Shown in pieces: positions 35,301-46,000 of a DNA stretch of 64,000 nucleotides. Source of the stretch: Amia ocellicauda (taxonomy: Eukaryota > Chordata > Actinopteri > Amiiformes > Amiidae). Within the stretch, counting starts at the first letter, position 1; the number at the start of each line of letters is the position of its first letter. Below the pieces are notes generated by a model. The model did not search any database. It saw nothing but the letters and a program-made list of their open reading frames with translations, and was not told the DNA's origin. The position numbers and the translations under genes are program-made. Where the stretch lies: the NCBI RefSeq assembly GCF_036373705.1, contig NC_089863.1:3580444-3644443 (forward strand), read 5' to 3'.

Positions 35301-38300
35301 GTCAGTGAGTGTCTCTGTGTCTCTGTGTCAGTGTGTCTCTCTGTGTCAGTGTGTCTCTGTGTCAGTGTGTCTCTGTGTCAGCGTGTCTCTGTGTCAGCGT
35401 GTCTCTGTGTCTGGGAGTCAGTGTGTCTCTGTCTGTGTGTCTCTGTATCTCTCTGTGTCAGTGTGTCTCTCTGTGTCAGTGTCAGTGTGTGTCTCTGTGT
35501 CAGTGTGTCTCTCTGTGTCAGTGTGTCTCTCTATCTCTGTGTCAGTGTGTGTCTCTGTGTCAGTGTGTCTCTCTGTCTCTGTGTCTCTGTGTCAGTGTGT
35601 CTCTCTGTCTCTGTGTCAGTGTGTGTCTCTGTGTCAGTGTGTCTCTCTGTCTCTGTGTCAGTGTCAGTGTGTGTCTCTGTGTCAGTGTCTCTGTGTCAGT
35701 GTGTCTCTCTGTCTCTGTGTCAGTGTGTGTCTCTGTGTCAGTGTGTCTCTCTGTCTCTGTGTCAGTGTCAGTGTGTGTCTCTGTGTCAGTGTCTCTGTGT
35801 CAGTGTGTCTCTCTGTCTCTGTGTCAGTGTCAGTGTGTGTCTCTGTGTCAGTGTCTCTGTGTCAGTGTGTCTCTCTGTCTCTGTGTCAGTGTGTGTCTCT
35901 GTGTCAGTGTGTCTCTCTGTGTCAGTGTGTCTCTGTGTCTCTCTGTGTCAGTGTGTCTCTCTGTGTCAGTGTCAGTGTCTCTGTGTCAGTGTGTCTCTCT
36001 GTCTCTGTGTCAGTGTGTGTCTCTGTCTCTGTGTCAGTGTGTCTCTCTGTCTCTGTGTCAGTGTGTCTCTGTGTCAGTGTGTCTCTGTCTCTGTGTCAGT
36101 GTGTGTCTCTGTGTCAGTGTGTCTCTCTGTGTCAGTGTCAGTGTCTCTGTGTCAGTGTGTCTCTCTGTCAGTGTGTGTCTCTGTGTCAGTGTGTCTCTCT
36201 GTGTCTGTGTCAGTGTGTCTCTGTGTCAGTGTGTCTCTCTGTGTCAGTGTGTCTCTGTGTCAGTGTGTCTCTCTGTCTCTGTGTCAGTGTGTCTCTCTGT
36301 GTCTCTCTGTGTCAGTGTGTCTCTCTGTGTCAGTGTCAGTGTGTCTCTCTGTGTCAGTGTGTCTCTCTGTGTGTCTCTGTGTCAGTGTGTCTCTCTGTGT
36401 CTCTCTGTGTCAGTGTGTCTCTCTGTCTCTGTGTCAGTGTGTGTCTCTGTGTCAGTGTGTCTCTCTGTGTCAGTGTCAGTGTGTCTCTCTGTGTCAGTGT
36501 CAGTGTGTCTCTCTGTGTCAGTGTCAGTGTGTCTCTCTGTGTCAGTGTCTCTGTGTCAGTGTGTCTCTCTGTCTCTGTGTCAGTGTGTGTCTCTGTGTCA
36601 GTGTGTCTCTCTGTGTCAGTGTCAGTGTCAGTGTGTGTCTCTGTGTCAGTGTCTCTGTGTCAGTGTGTCTCTCTGTCTCTGTGTCAGTGTGTGTCTCTGT
36701 GTCAGTGTGTCTCTCTGTCTCTGTGTCAGTGTCAGTGTGTGTCTCTGTGTCAGTGTCTCTGTGTCAGTGTGTCTCTCTGTGTCTGTGTCAGTGTGTGTCT
36801 CTGTGTCAGTGTGTCTCTCTGTGTCAGTGTCAGTGTGTCTCTCTGTGTCAGTGTCAGTGTGTCTCTCTGTGTCAGTGTCTCTGTGTCAGTGTGTCTCTCT
36901 GTCTCTGTGTCAGTGTGTGTCTCTGTGTCAGTGTGTCTCTCTGTGTCAGTGTCAGTGTCAGTGTGTGTCTCTGTGTCAGTGTCTCTGTGTCAGTGTGTCT
37001 CTCTGTCTCTGTGTCAGTGTGCGTCTCTGTGTCAGTGTGTCTCTCTGTGTCAGTGTGTCTCTGTGTCACTCTGTGTCAGTGTGTCTCTCTGTGTCAGTGT
37101 GTCTGTGTCAGTGTGTCTCTCTGTCTCTGTGTCAGTGTGTGTCTCTGTGTCAGTGTGTCTCTCTGTGTCTGTGTCAGTGTGTCTCTGTGTCAGTGTGTCT
37201 CTCTGTGTCAGTGTGTCTCTCTGTGTCAGTGTGTCTCTGTGTCTCTCTGTGTCAGTGTGTCTCTCTGTGTCAGTGTGTCTCTCTGTGTCAGTGTCAGTGT
37301 CTCTGTGTCAGTGTGTCTCTCTGTCTCTGTGTCAGTGTGTGTCTCTGTGTCAGTGTGTCTCTCTGTGTCAGTGTCAGTGTGTCTCTGTGTCAGTGTGTCT
37401 CTCTGTGTCAGTGTGTCTCTCTGTGTCAGTGTGTCTCTGTCTCTGTGTCAGTGTGTGTCTCTGTGTCAGTGTGTCTCTCTGTGTCAGTGTCAGTGTCTCT
37501 GTGTCAGTGTGTCTCTCTGTCAGTGTGTGTCTCTGTGTCTCTCTGTGTCTGTGTCAGTGTGTCTCTGTGTCAGTGTGTCTCTCTGTGTCAGTGTGTCTCT
37601 CTGTGTCAGTGTGTCTCTCTGTCTCTGTGTCAGTGTGTCTCTCTGTGTCAGTGTCAGTGTGTCTCTCTGTGTCAGTGTGTCTCTCTGTGTCTCTCTGTCT
37701 CTGTGTCAGTGTGTGTCTCTGTGTCAGTGTGTGTCTCTGTGTCAGTGTGTCTCTCTGTGTCAGTGTGTCTCTCTGTCTCTGTGTCAGTGTGTGTCTCTGT
37801 GTCAGTGTGTCTCTCTGTGTCTCTCTGTGTCAGTGTGTCTCTCTGTGTCAGTGTGTGTCTCTGTGTCAGTGTGTCTCTCTGTGTCTCTGTCAGTGTGTGT
37901 CTCTGTGTCAGTGTGTCTCTCTGTGTCAGTGTGTCTCTCTGTGTCAGTGTCAGTGTGTCTCTCTGTGTCAGTGTGTCTCTGTGTCTCTCTGTGTCAGTGT
38001 GTGTCTCTGTGTCAGTGTGTCTCTCTGTGTCAGTGTGTGTCTCTCTGTCAGTGTGTGTCTCTCTGTCAGTGTGTCTCTCTGTGTCTCTCTGTGTCAGTGT
38101 GTCTCTCTGTGTCAGTGTGCCTCTGTGTCAGTGTGTCTCTCTGTGTCAGTGTGTGTCTCTGTGTCAGTGTGTGTCTCTCTGTCAGTGTGTGTCTCTCTGT
38201 CAGTGTGTCTCTCTGTGTCTCTCTGTGTCAGTGTGTCTCTCTGTGTCAGTGTGCCTCTCTGTCAGTGTGTGTCTCTGTGTCAGTGTGTCTCTCTGTGTCA

Positions 38301-39019
38301 GTGTGTGTCTCTCTGTCAGTGTGTGTCTCTCTGTCAGTGTGTCTCTCTGTGTCTCTCTGTGTCAGTGTGTCTCTCTGTGTCAGTGTGCCTCTCTGTCAGT
38401 GTGTGTCTCTGTGTCAGTGTGTCTCTCTGTGTCAGTGTGTCTCTCTGTGTCAGTGTGTGTCTCTCTGTCAGTGTGTGTCTCTCTGTCAGTGTGTCTCTCT
38501 GTGTCTCTCTGTGTCAGTGTGTCTCTCTGTGTCAGTGTGCCTCTCTGTCAGTGTGTGTCTCTGTGTCAGTGTGTGTCTCTGTTCGTCACTGACCTGCAGA
38601 AGGCGAATATCCACCAGTACAGGCTGCAGTTCCACTGCTCGAACAGGAAGAAGAGGAGGGAGACGGCGGCGCTGGCGTGGGCGGCCGTGGCTGAGTGGAG
38701 TCAGGGACTCGTAATAACGCCAGCCATGTATTTCACTACACACTTATCTCCCTCCCCCTCTCTCCTCCTCCATCCTGTTACTCTCCCCGTCTCTCATTGT
38801 ATCCTGCCTGTGATACCCTAGTGCAGTTGTCTCCACCCCTCCCTCTCCCTTCCTCTCCTCCTCTACCTCCCTCCCTCCCTCTCTCTCTCTCTCTCTCTCA
38901 ACTCCATCCCCTCTCCTCCTCTACCTCCCTCTCTCCCTCCCTCTCCTCCTCTACCACCCTCTCCCTCCCTCCCTCCACCTCCCTCTCTCGCTCCCTCCCT
39001 CTCTCCCTCCCTCCACCTA

Positions 39020-39061
<42 letters not shown>

Positions 39062-39441
39062 CACACAACACATCCTGCCCGCAGAGAGGAAGAGCAGCCA
39101 GCCACAGAGGGGTGCACAGTAGAGTCTGAGCGGTCCTCTCTGATTCAGCATCAGGGATCGCAGATTAGCTCAAAGACACTGCGCTTCACTGCACTGTTTT
39201 CATAGTAAACATACTGCATTAAACTATAGAGTACTGAACTCATATAATACAAAATGTGCTGAATGTCCTGTAACTACATAAGTTGATCGGAACTGCGGCC
39301 CCTCAAGAGCTGAGATGTGGCCCCCTGTGGTGAAGGATACAGAGGAGGCCCTGGCTGCTGTTGAACATGGACACTCCGGACAGGAAGCCAGCCAGCTCGA
39401 TGGCAAACAGGCCCAGGGTCACCGAGAGAGCGACTACCAGC

Positions 39442-39481
<40 letters not shown>

Positions 39482-39815
39482 GAGGGAAGGGAGAAGCACA
39501 AGGTCAGCTTGCCTTGAAACCCAGTATCCGGGCGCTGGGGCCCTACGGGGGCTGTACTCACTCTGTGTCGCGGCTGTTGTACTCCTCCGGTGTGGTGTCC
39601 AGGGGCAGGCAGGCCAGCACGTTGTTCTCCTGCCAATGGGAATCACAGACACTTCATCAGAAGGGGAAGGAGGAGGGAGAGGTGGAGGGGAGAAGGAGGG
39701 GAGGAGGAGGTCGGTTTGTGACTCGTACCCGGGACCAGAATATGGTGATGACGATGACCAGGTGGGCGGTGAGGGTGAGGAAGCGGGCCGGTACCAGGCT
39801 GCTCACGGCGCGCAT
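32383..39815 (-). CDS. tmem107: Transmembrane protein 107 (ciliary transition zone), with duplicated exon 4
   Basis: Small four-pass membrane protein of the MKS module of the ciliary transition zone, needed for ciliogenesis and hedgehog signalling. Coding exons in transcript order: 39729-39815, 39562-39629, 39341-39441, exon 4 as either 38594-38690 (4a) or 32701-32797 (4b), and 32383-32452. With one exon 4 the product is 140 residues, the same as human. Recognisable motifs: [16 protein letters not shown] (TM1), [12 protein letters not shown] (loop), [20 protein letters not shown] (TM2), the exon-4 TM3, and VFGLKKKPF at the C-terminus. All phases fit with either exon 4. The start has AAACATGC context; acceptor 39836 and donor 40287 suggest an upstream non-coding exon. 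The 4a-4b intron is 5796 bp and mostly minisatellite. Confidence 0.95.
32701..32797 (-). CDS. tmem107: tmem107 exon 4b (mammal-like TM3)
   Basis: 97 bp with acceptor CCCCCAG and donor gtaaac. It encodes [19 protein letters not shown] and a segment ending ILGFC. The AHCSASV.LSFF.F.RWEC.TYW pattern matches mammalian TMEM107 closely, so this is probably the ancestral copy. It lies 248 bp before the last exon. Confidence 0.93.
32870..32976. repeat. Left remnant of the GTGTCTCTCTGTGTCA minisatellite
   Basis: About 100 bp of GTGTGTCCGTGGGCGA and GTGTCTCTGTGTCAGT units, cut off abruptly where the LINE sequence begins. It is the same family as the large array that resumes at 34244. Confidence 0.8.
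32977..34243 (+). mobile_element. 5'-truncated non-LTR retrotransposon, reverse transcriptase C-terminal part
   Basis: The plus-strand frame to 33706 (in the stretch from about 32988) encodes the segment after the RT core: [81 protein letters not shown]. It then decays by frameshift (a second frame runs 33280-33765). The 3' end is GCCAATAAAAGCACG followed by TTGAATTTGAATTTGAA, a short tail repeat typical of such elements. Clade not assigned. Antisense to tmem107, inside the 4a-4b intron and inside the minisatellite. Confidence 0.85.
34244..38582. repeat. 4.3-kb minisatellite in the tmem107 4a-4b intron
   Basis: Hundreds of 12-22 bp variants built from GTGTCTCTCTGTGTCAGT, with GTGTGCATCTCTGT and GTGTGTACCTCTGT variants near the left end and GTGTGCCTCTCTGTCA near the right end. 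No unique sequence interrupts it. All three plus frames are open for more than 1100 codons because no unit contains a plus-strand stop; the predicted Cys-Val-Ser-Leu proteins have no other support. It ends 11 bp before the exon 4a donor. Confidence 0.97.
38594..38690 (-). CDS. tmem107: tmem107 exon 4a (divergent alternative TM3)
   Basis: 97 bp with acceptor CCACTCAG and donor gtcagtg. Phase is identical to 4b. The split first codon with exon 3 gives Ser; it then encodes [19 protein letters not shown] and a segment ending IFAFC. No stop, intact borders. About 18 of 32 residues match 4b by eye. It differs from the mammalian sequence more than 4b does (Ala for the Cys after AAH, Asn-Cys-Ser for Glu-Cys-Trp). 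Confidence 0.85.
38840..39060. repeat. CT/CTCC pyrimidine tract in tmem107 intron 3
   Basis: About 220 bp of CCCTCCCT and (CT)n on the plus strand (purine on the transcript strand) between exons 3 and 4a. A shorter (GA)n lies at 39448-39478 next to the exon 3 acceptor. Confidence 0.88.
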
Positions 39816-39894
39816 GTTTCTGACGGGCCGGGCTCCTGTCAGCAGGGCAGAGTACGTACACACGCACATGCACACACTGCACAGCCACACGCAA

Positions 39895-39928
<34 letters not shown>

Positions 39929-40286
39929 CAGAGAGGTATGAAAATGCAATCAAATACACAAGTAAACTCACTTAAATACATAACGTGTCAATATTTTAAT
40001 GTCGGCGTTTCCTTCCAACTCTGCTTTTGGCTCCTTAATGGGTCCAATTAAACAATTAACTGGATTAACTGAACATATATTTGCACATAACAGTTCTGCG
40101 ACATAGCTGTTACTACAAGTCTGCTTTGCAGTTGCTCTGTACTTTCTTGTCTAGTGTGTTTAGTAAAGTAAGCACATCAACAGGGATGACTGTGGCTCAT
40201 TAAACACAGTTACGAGTCCTAGGCCTCTCCGAGAGTGCAGACCGCGCATGTGCAGTCACAGTCCGTACAAAGAGCTCATATCTTAC

Positions 40287-40440
40287 CGTCAGGCTGCAGC
40301 AGGACCGGACGCGCGTTTAAAGTGCAGCAATCACCGCGCACTGCTGCCTCGCATTGAAAAGGCCGGCGGGATAACTTGCTAAGCTGACATTAAGACCCCA
40401 ATGCTGTTTAATTTTGTTTACACGCGTCGTGCACAGGCGC
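40287..40440 (-). other. tmem107: Candidate non-coding first exon of tmem107
   Basis: A minus-strand donor CTGACG|gtaaga at 40287/40286 can join the acceptor (CTGACAG) at 39836, which precedes the start codon by 20 bases. Directly upstream is a promoter patch with an X-box. The exon's 5' limit is a guess. Confidence 0.5.
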
Positions 40441-40515
40441 TGCCCGCTCGTTGCTACAGCAACTGCCGCACTTCTCGCGAGAGTCCTAGCCACGTTGGGG
40501 GGTGACGTCAGCGGC
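40441..40515 (-). promoter_or_regulatory. tmem107: tmem107 promoter: RFX X-box, CGCG motif and CRE
   Basis: GTTGCTACAGCAAC at 40450-40463 is a near-palindromic RFX X-box. TCTCGCGAGA at 40473-40482 is the known CpG-promoter palindrome. TGACGTCA lies at 40503-40510. RFX factors control ciliary genes, so an X-box just upstream of a transition-zone gene fits its role. Confidence 0.65.
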
Positions 40516-41094
40516 GTGACGCGCCGAGCTATGCAAAGAAGGCCCTGCGCGGAGGATCATGGGAGCAGCGGGGTCTGCGCTGTCGACACTGCGGGGTCGT
40601 AACGGTTGTGACATGGGGGAAACGGTTGAGTTGCAGCTTCAGTGTTCATTGTTTTTTACGTGCGTTGTTACTACTCTTTTCAGGAATACAGTCGCATTCA
40701 CACATGCATCCAGCCCCGTTCATAGCCTACACCGCACATGCATTCAAGAGTCAGCCATTTGAAATAAGCAGATATATCCGCATCCTGTTCAAATCCAGTA
40801 TCAGTTCACACGCAGCCGAGTGACGACGGCCAATATGCAAATGAGCCACGGCGAACGGGCCTCTGGGTAACACACGCGTGTTCGCGCAATTGTGCCCAAA
40901 CACACTCTTTCGTGCCTCGCCTGTCCGACGGAGCACCTTGCCCGCGTCTCAAGGGTGTCCCGGCTCCTGAAGGGTCCGACGTTAAAGCCACACCAGTCAC
41001 CCTGAGCCGCCGAGCCATGCAACGATCTTTACCGCACTATGAATTAGTTTTACCTGACTACCCGACGATCACTTTACACGAATATACGTCGCTC

Positions 41095-41270
41095 TAGTCT
41101 TTGTAATTCGTCAACTGTATTGTGCTTTGAATTGCACTGTATTATGTAGATTGGAATTTGTAATGTCTTGAGCTGCACTGTATTTGTGCTTTTTTTTTTG
41201 TTGCGCTAATATTTTGTAAGTTGCCCTGCGTAGGGCGTCTGCTAATAAATTAATAGTAATAATAATAATA
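41095..41270 (+). mobile_element. SINE fragment with L2-type 3' tail
   Basis: Ends GTAAGTTGCCCTGCGTAGGG, then CGTCTGCTAATAAATTAATAGTAATAATAATAATA. This is the stem-loop tail of fish SINEs and L2-clade LINEs; the upstream body (TTTGAATTGCACTGTATT) is diverged. Confidence 0.7.
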
Positions 41271-42425
41271 GTCTTGCAAATCACACCTGTAAATGCGGGC
41301 CGAATTGCGGGGACAAAAGAGTCTAAATATCGACGGATAAGGGTGCATCAAGGGAATCGAACTTTTAGGCAGATGTATTTGACTTTTTTCTTTTATTTCT
41401 CCATTGTACTCATTAAACATGTGACTTCCACAGCTCTGAAAACAAGGTGCTATATCCGTCCCATAAACTGGTTTAGTAGGTTATAATGTAGGGTACAAAC
41501 ACATATCGATGGTTAAACTGTAACATTAATTACTGTATCTAATGGAAGCCAATGCAAAGACTCCGATACATTGTTGCCTCGTCTCTATATATAACAACAG
41601 ACGCCGGCCATCTTGATCAAGATTCCGGCTGGAAACGAAAACAGATGGAGTCTGAAGCGATTGCAACTCGTAGGCACAAGATGGCAGCAAAGGCTAACGC
41701 AAGACGACAGAGGAGGCAAGCGGGGAAATGGCGGAGATTTTTTTTCCAAGTTGAATTCAGAGGATTAAATGCAACTGAAACGATATCCGTCCATAATATA
41801 TTAAAATGCCCGTGCTTTAAATCATGTCCATGTACTACTACTGCGCGTCACATGCTGTTACTGTGATTCATTCGTCATAATGACACAATGACGGGACAAG
41901 TGTCTGCGTTCGATGCCAAACTGCATTCATTCGCGTTGCGTTTTCCAAATCAACGGTGAACCACCGGAGTCAGTGCTGTAGTAACAACTCCTCCAAAAAA
42001 TTAACTTTGCCAAACACGCATTTCCTACTTCAGCGACACCCGCCTTTTTGTTTGAATGTTTTTATTTATTTTACGACGGCATTTAGGGATTTCAAAGTAA
42101 TATTTCCAAACCGTTTTAAAATACGGCTGGGGGAACTAGGCATCAAAAATATGTATAATAATTATTACATAATTTCCAGAATAGGTTACATAATTACTAA
42201 TTTAACTAACAAATAACATCAATATGAAACTATATATATTTTTAAATGTGACAGGACACTAACGAATTGGCAAAATGTAATTATAAATACTACTCCCACT
42301 ACTACTTATAATAAGAAAAACACATATGATACATATCTAAAAGCTACACATTGAAGTTATCCAGTTTTGTGGACATGTTAGTTTTGAAGAAAGAACTGTA
42401 GCAAAGACGTCTTGTTTCAGTTTGT
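41271..42425. other. Intergenic tmem107-NXPE, no gene seen
   Basis: AT-rich with short open frames lacking recognisable domains. A minus-strand AATAAA at 42426-42431 may end the first NXPE transcript. Confidence 0.6.
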
Positions 42426-43010
42426 TTTATTCATCAAGTAAACACTTGACCTACACCAAAGAACAAAACAGTGAACAATCATCAAAATACATTAAAAGAA
42501 AGGAACAATGAACATGACATTCAAGTTTGTTAATGGCTGCAGTTCCGGATGATTGAAAGGACAGTGAGGTCGCTTAAAAATGCTACTTTTAACACTGTGC
42601 TCTTCATCTACTGTATGAAACCAGGAATGTATATCACCTTTTGTAGTGGCTTCTACTCTTTTAATAAAGGCATCGAACAAGCAGCTGTTGCAGTGCAAAG
42701 AGTGGCTCAAACTCAAACCCATTCCAGCGGTTTCCGAGAACACCCCTGACAAAAACTGAAATAGGGTATAATAACTTATAGCTTTGATACTCTGTCAAGG
42801 TAGGGAATACATTATACCATAATGAGATCTCCAGCCCCTGTGTGTGGAGATGGCATTTGAGCAATCAATGGGAGATGCCAAGAGGAACGGGCGCATTTGC
42901 AGTGACCCTGAGGAGGCAGAGGGCCACCCAGACCTCCTGTCTCGGCACGCTGCATACCGGCTGTCCGTCATGGAGATGGTTCCTTCTCTGTGGGACACCC
43001 ATAGGGAGCT

Positions 43011-46000
43011 TCACTGGGGACAGACAAAGGACAGGAACAGGTCAACTTCGTTTTTGATGACGACAGGCTGGGGGTGGATCTGGTCCGGTGTGTAGTGGCA
43101 GGAGGTCATCTGCCAGACGTCGATGAAGGCCACAGGGAGGCCCTGGAACATCCTCCTGAGCACGGTGTCCAGCTGCAGGGACAGCCAGTCACTGCCGTAG
43201 ACGTCCTTGTAGCCGGTGTTGGCCGACTTGATGACCACGAGGGTCTGGGGGCTCCGGCGCAGCAGCGAGCGCACCGCCTCTCGGATGATGGCGACCCGGC
43301 GGACAAACGTGGCCAGTGGGAAGGTGGTGAAGTGCGCCCAGAGGTTGAAGGCCACCACGGTGTAGGCGTCTCCCGCCAGCCCGTCGATCTCGTTGGCGAT
43401 GTAGTGCAGCCGCACCCTCGGGACCTTGAGCGTGCGGATGGGCAGGCCGTGAGCTCGCCAGCGCAGGACCACATTGTTACCGGTGTCCACTGCCAGGAGA
43501 GGCCCCGACTGGCCTGAGGTGTGAAGGTTCATGAGCTTCAGAGCTGGAGGGAGGGAGGATGTTACAGTCTTTCTGAGGTAGAAGAGAGAGAGAGAGAGAC
43601 AGATGCAAGGAAGGTTCTTGCAAACTGGACAGAGAGGGAGAAGAAGTGTGAGGGAGATGAAAGAAATGGGAAGAAGCAGAGAGCGAGAGAGTCACAGGGA
43701 GGGTAAGAGTGGCGTATCGGGTGTGTTGGTGTCTCAGGCTCTTACTGGGCACAGTCGTCTGCAGGTATTCGAACCACTGGCGCAACGTGGAGTCGCCCAT
43801 CATGTACAGCTGCTTGTCCTTCAGGCAGCCGACTATCTGCTCTGCGCTGGAGAAACTGCGAGCGGAGCAGACCAGCGAGGTCCAGCGGTCCTGGAAATAG
43901 AACCCGGCCGGAACCGGAGTGTCCAAACCGGGAGCGCACTTCTGCTCCTGTCCTGGGGAGAAACACAGAGACTCAGACACAGAGAGAGGGAGCACAGAAG
44001 CAAAAACACACACAGGAGAGAGGGAGGTGGGTAGGAAGAGTCACAGTCAAGCACACACACTCACACTCACACGAAAAGCCATGCTTACTGTGTTCTTTGT
44101 CCAAGGGCAGGATGTGGATTATGGGGTCAATTCCTGATATCCCAATGTCTATTAACTTCCTGTTGGGAAGAATGAGTCTAAAGTCTAAAAACCTTCAGAA
44201 CTGAGCACAATCATGGTAATGTTCTGCTGAATTTCTCTGGGCTTCGCTTCACTTAAAATGTCATTAAGTTGTGAACTACACAGCTACACACATTATGTGA
44301 GATTTGACCTTGAGGAGAATTGACTCCTCAGGTCTCACACTGGGCATCTCCACAGAGACTCACGTGTCCAAAAGACTCTTGTCCAGGTCGGTCAGTTTTG
44401 CCTGGTAGGTCCCAGCGCTGTGGTAGACGAGGGCGTGGCAGGGCAGGGCAGCTGGTTTCTGGCAGAACCACATCTCCCCGGTCGCAGGATCCTTGTACTC
44501 ACAGCAGCAGCGTGAGCCGCTCCTCTGGGCGTTGCAGACTACAGTCTCCGATCTGCCCCCCTCCTCGAAATACCCCCGGAAGGACACCTTGTTGGGGTCG
44601 GCCTCCCTGTGCCGGAGCAGCACCTGCACAGCTTCACTGGAGTGGATCAGCCGCAGGGAGATCCGGGCCTGACCGGGCCACAGGAGGGAGAAGTGGACTG
44701 TGTAGGTCCCGTTGCAGTGATCCTGCACCGAGCCATAAGTGCTGGCTTTGAGCTTTGGGGAGTGCAGCCGAGCCTGGAAGAAGTCCCCTCCATAGCTTTT
44801 GGGTTTCCTGGAGAAATCCTTGGCGACCAGAGTGACATTCAGAGTGTCCCCCACTGTGTAACTGTCCCTCAGGTTCTCCACGTAGTAGAAGCAGTGTCTG
44901 GGGTCTGTGGTGTTGTCCAGGGAGGTGACAGGCCTGTCTGGGGACAGCCAGCGAAGAGCCTCCCTGAGAGCCTGCCACTCCTCTGGGCTGAGGTGGGTGT
45001 CGTTCGCTGCGGGAGGGGGTGGGGTCAGGGTCTGTACTGGACAGCTGTGGTTTGTGCCGGAGTGGATCTGGTCCCACTGATGTTGGGAGAGGGGGCTGGG
45101 TGGCTTTATACTAAAAGGTTGAGTTGTCTTCTTCCAACAGTACAAATATACCTTGATGGAATAAAGGAGACACAGAAGAACCATTACGCCATTACTCTAG
45201 CACTCTAGTGCTCCATCTAGCGCTCCATTACTCTAGTGCTCCATTACTCTAGCACTCTCTCTAGTGCTCCATTACTCTAGTGCTCCATTACTCTAGTGCT
45301 CCCTCTAGCGCTCCATTACTTTGGCACTCTAGTGCTCCATTACTCTAGCACTCTCTCTAGTGCTCCATTACTCTAGTGCTCCCTCTAGCGCTCCATTACT
45401 TTGGCACTCTAGTGCTCCATTACTCTAGCACTCTCTCTAGTGCTCCATTACTCTAGTGCTCCATTACTTTGGCACTCTAGCGCTCCATTACTCTAGCACT
45501 CTCTCTAGTGCTCCATTACTCTAGTGCTCCTTCTAGCGCTCCATTACTTTGGCACTCTAGTGCTCCATTACTCTAGCACTCTCTCTAGTGCTCCATTACT
45601 CTAGTGCTCCATTACTTTGGCACTCTAGCGCTCCATTACTCTAGCACTCTCTCTAGTGCTCCATTACTCTAGTGCTCCATTACTCTAGCACTCTCTCTAG
45701 TGCTCCATTACTCTAGCACTCTCTCTAGTGCTCCATTACTCTAGTGCTCCATTACTCTAGCACTCTAGTGCTCCCTCTAGCACTCCATTACTTTGGCACT
45801 CTAGCACTCCATTACTCTAGCACTCTCTCTAGTGCTCCATTACTCTTGTGCTCCATTACTCTTGTGCTCCATTACTCTTGTGCTCCATTACTCTTGTGCT
45901 CCATTACTCTTGTGCTCCATTACTCTAGTGCTCTGGTGCTCCACTACTCTGGTGCTTTAGTGTTCCATTACTCTAGCGCTCCATTACTCTAGCGCTCCAT

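Noticed and set aside
34171-38821. Open frames of 1143-1365 codons rich in Cys-Val-Ser-Leu
   Set aside because: They translate the GTGTCTCTCTGTGTCA array; all three frames look alike, there is no domain, start context or promoter, and the strand is antisense to tmem107.
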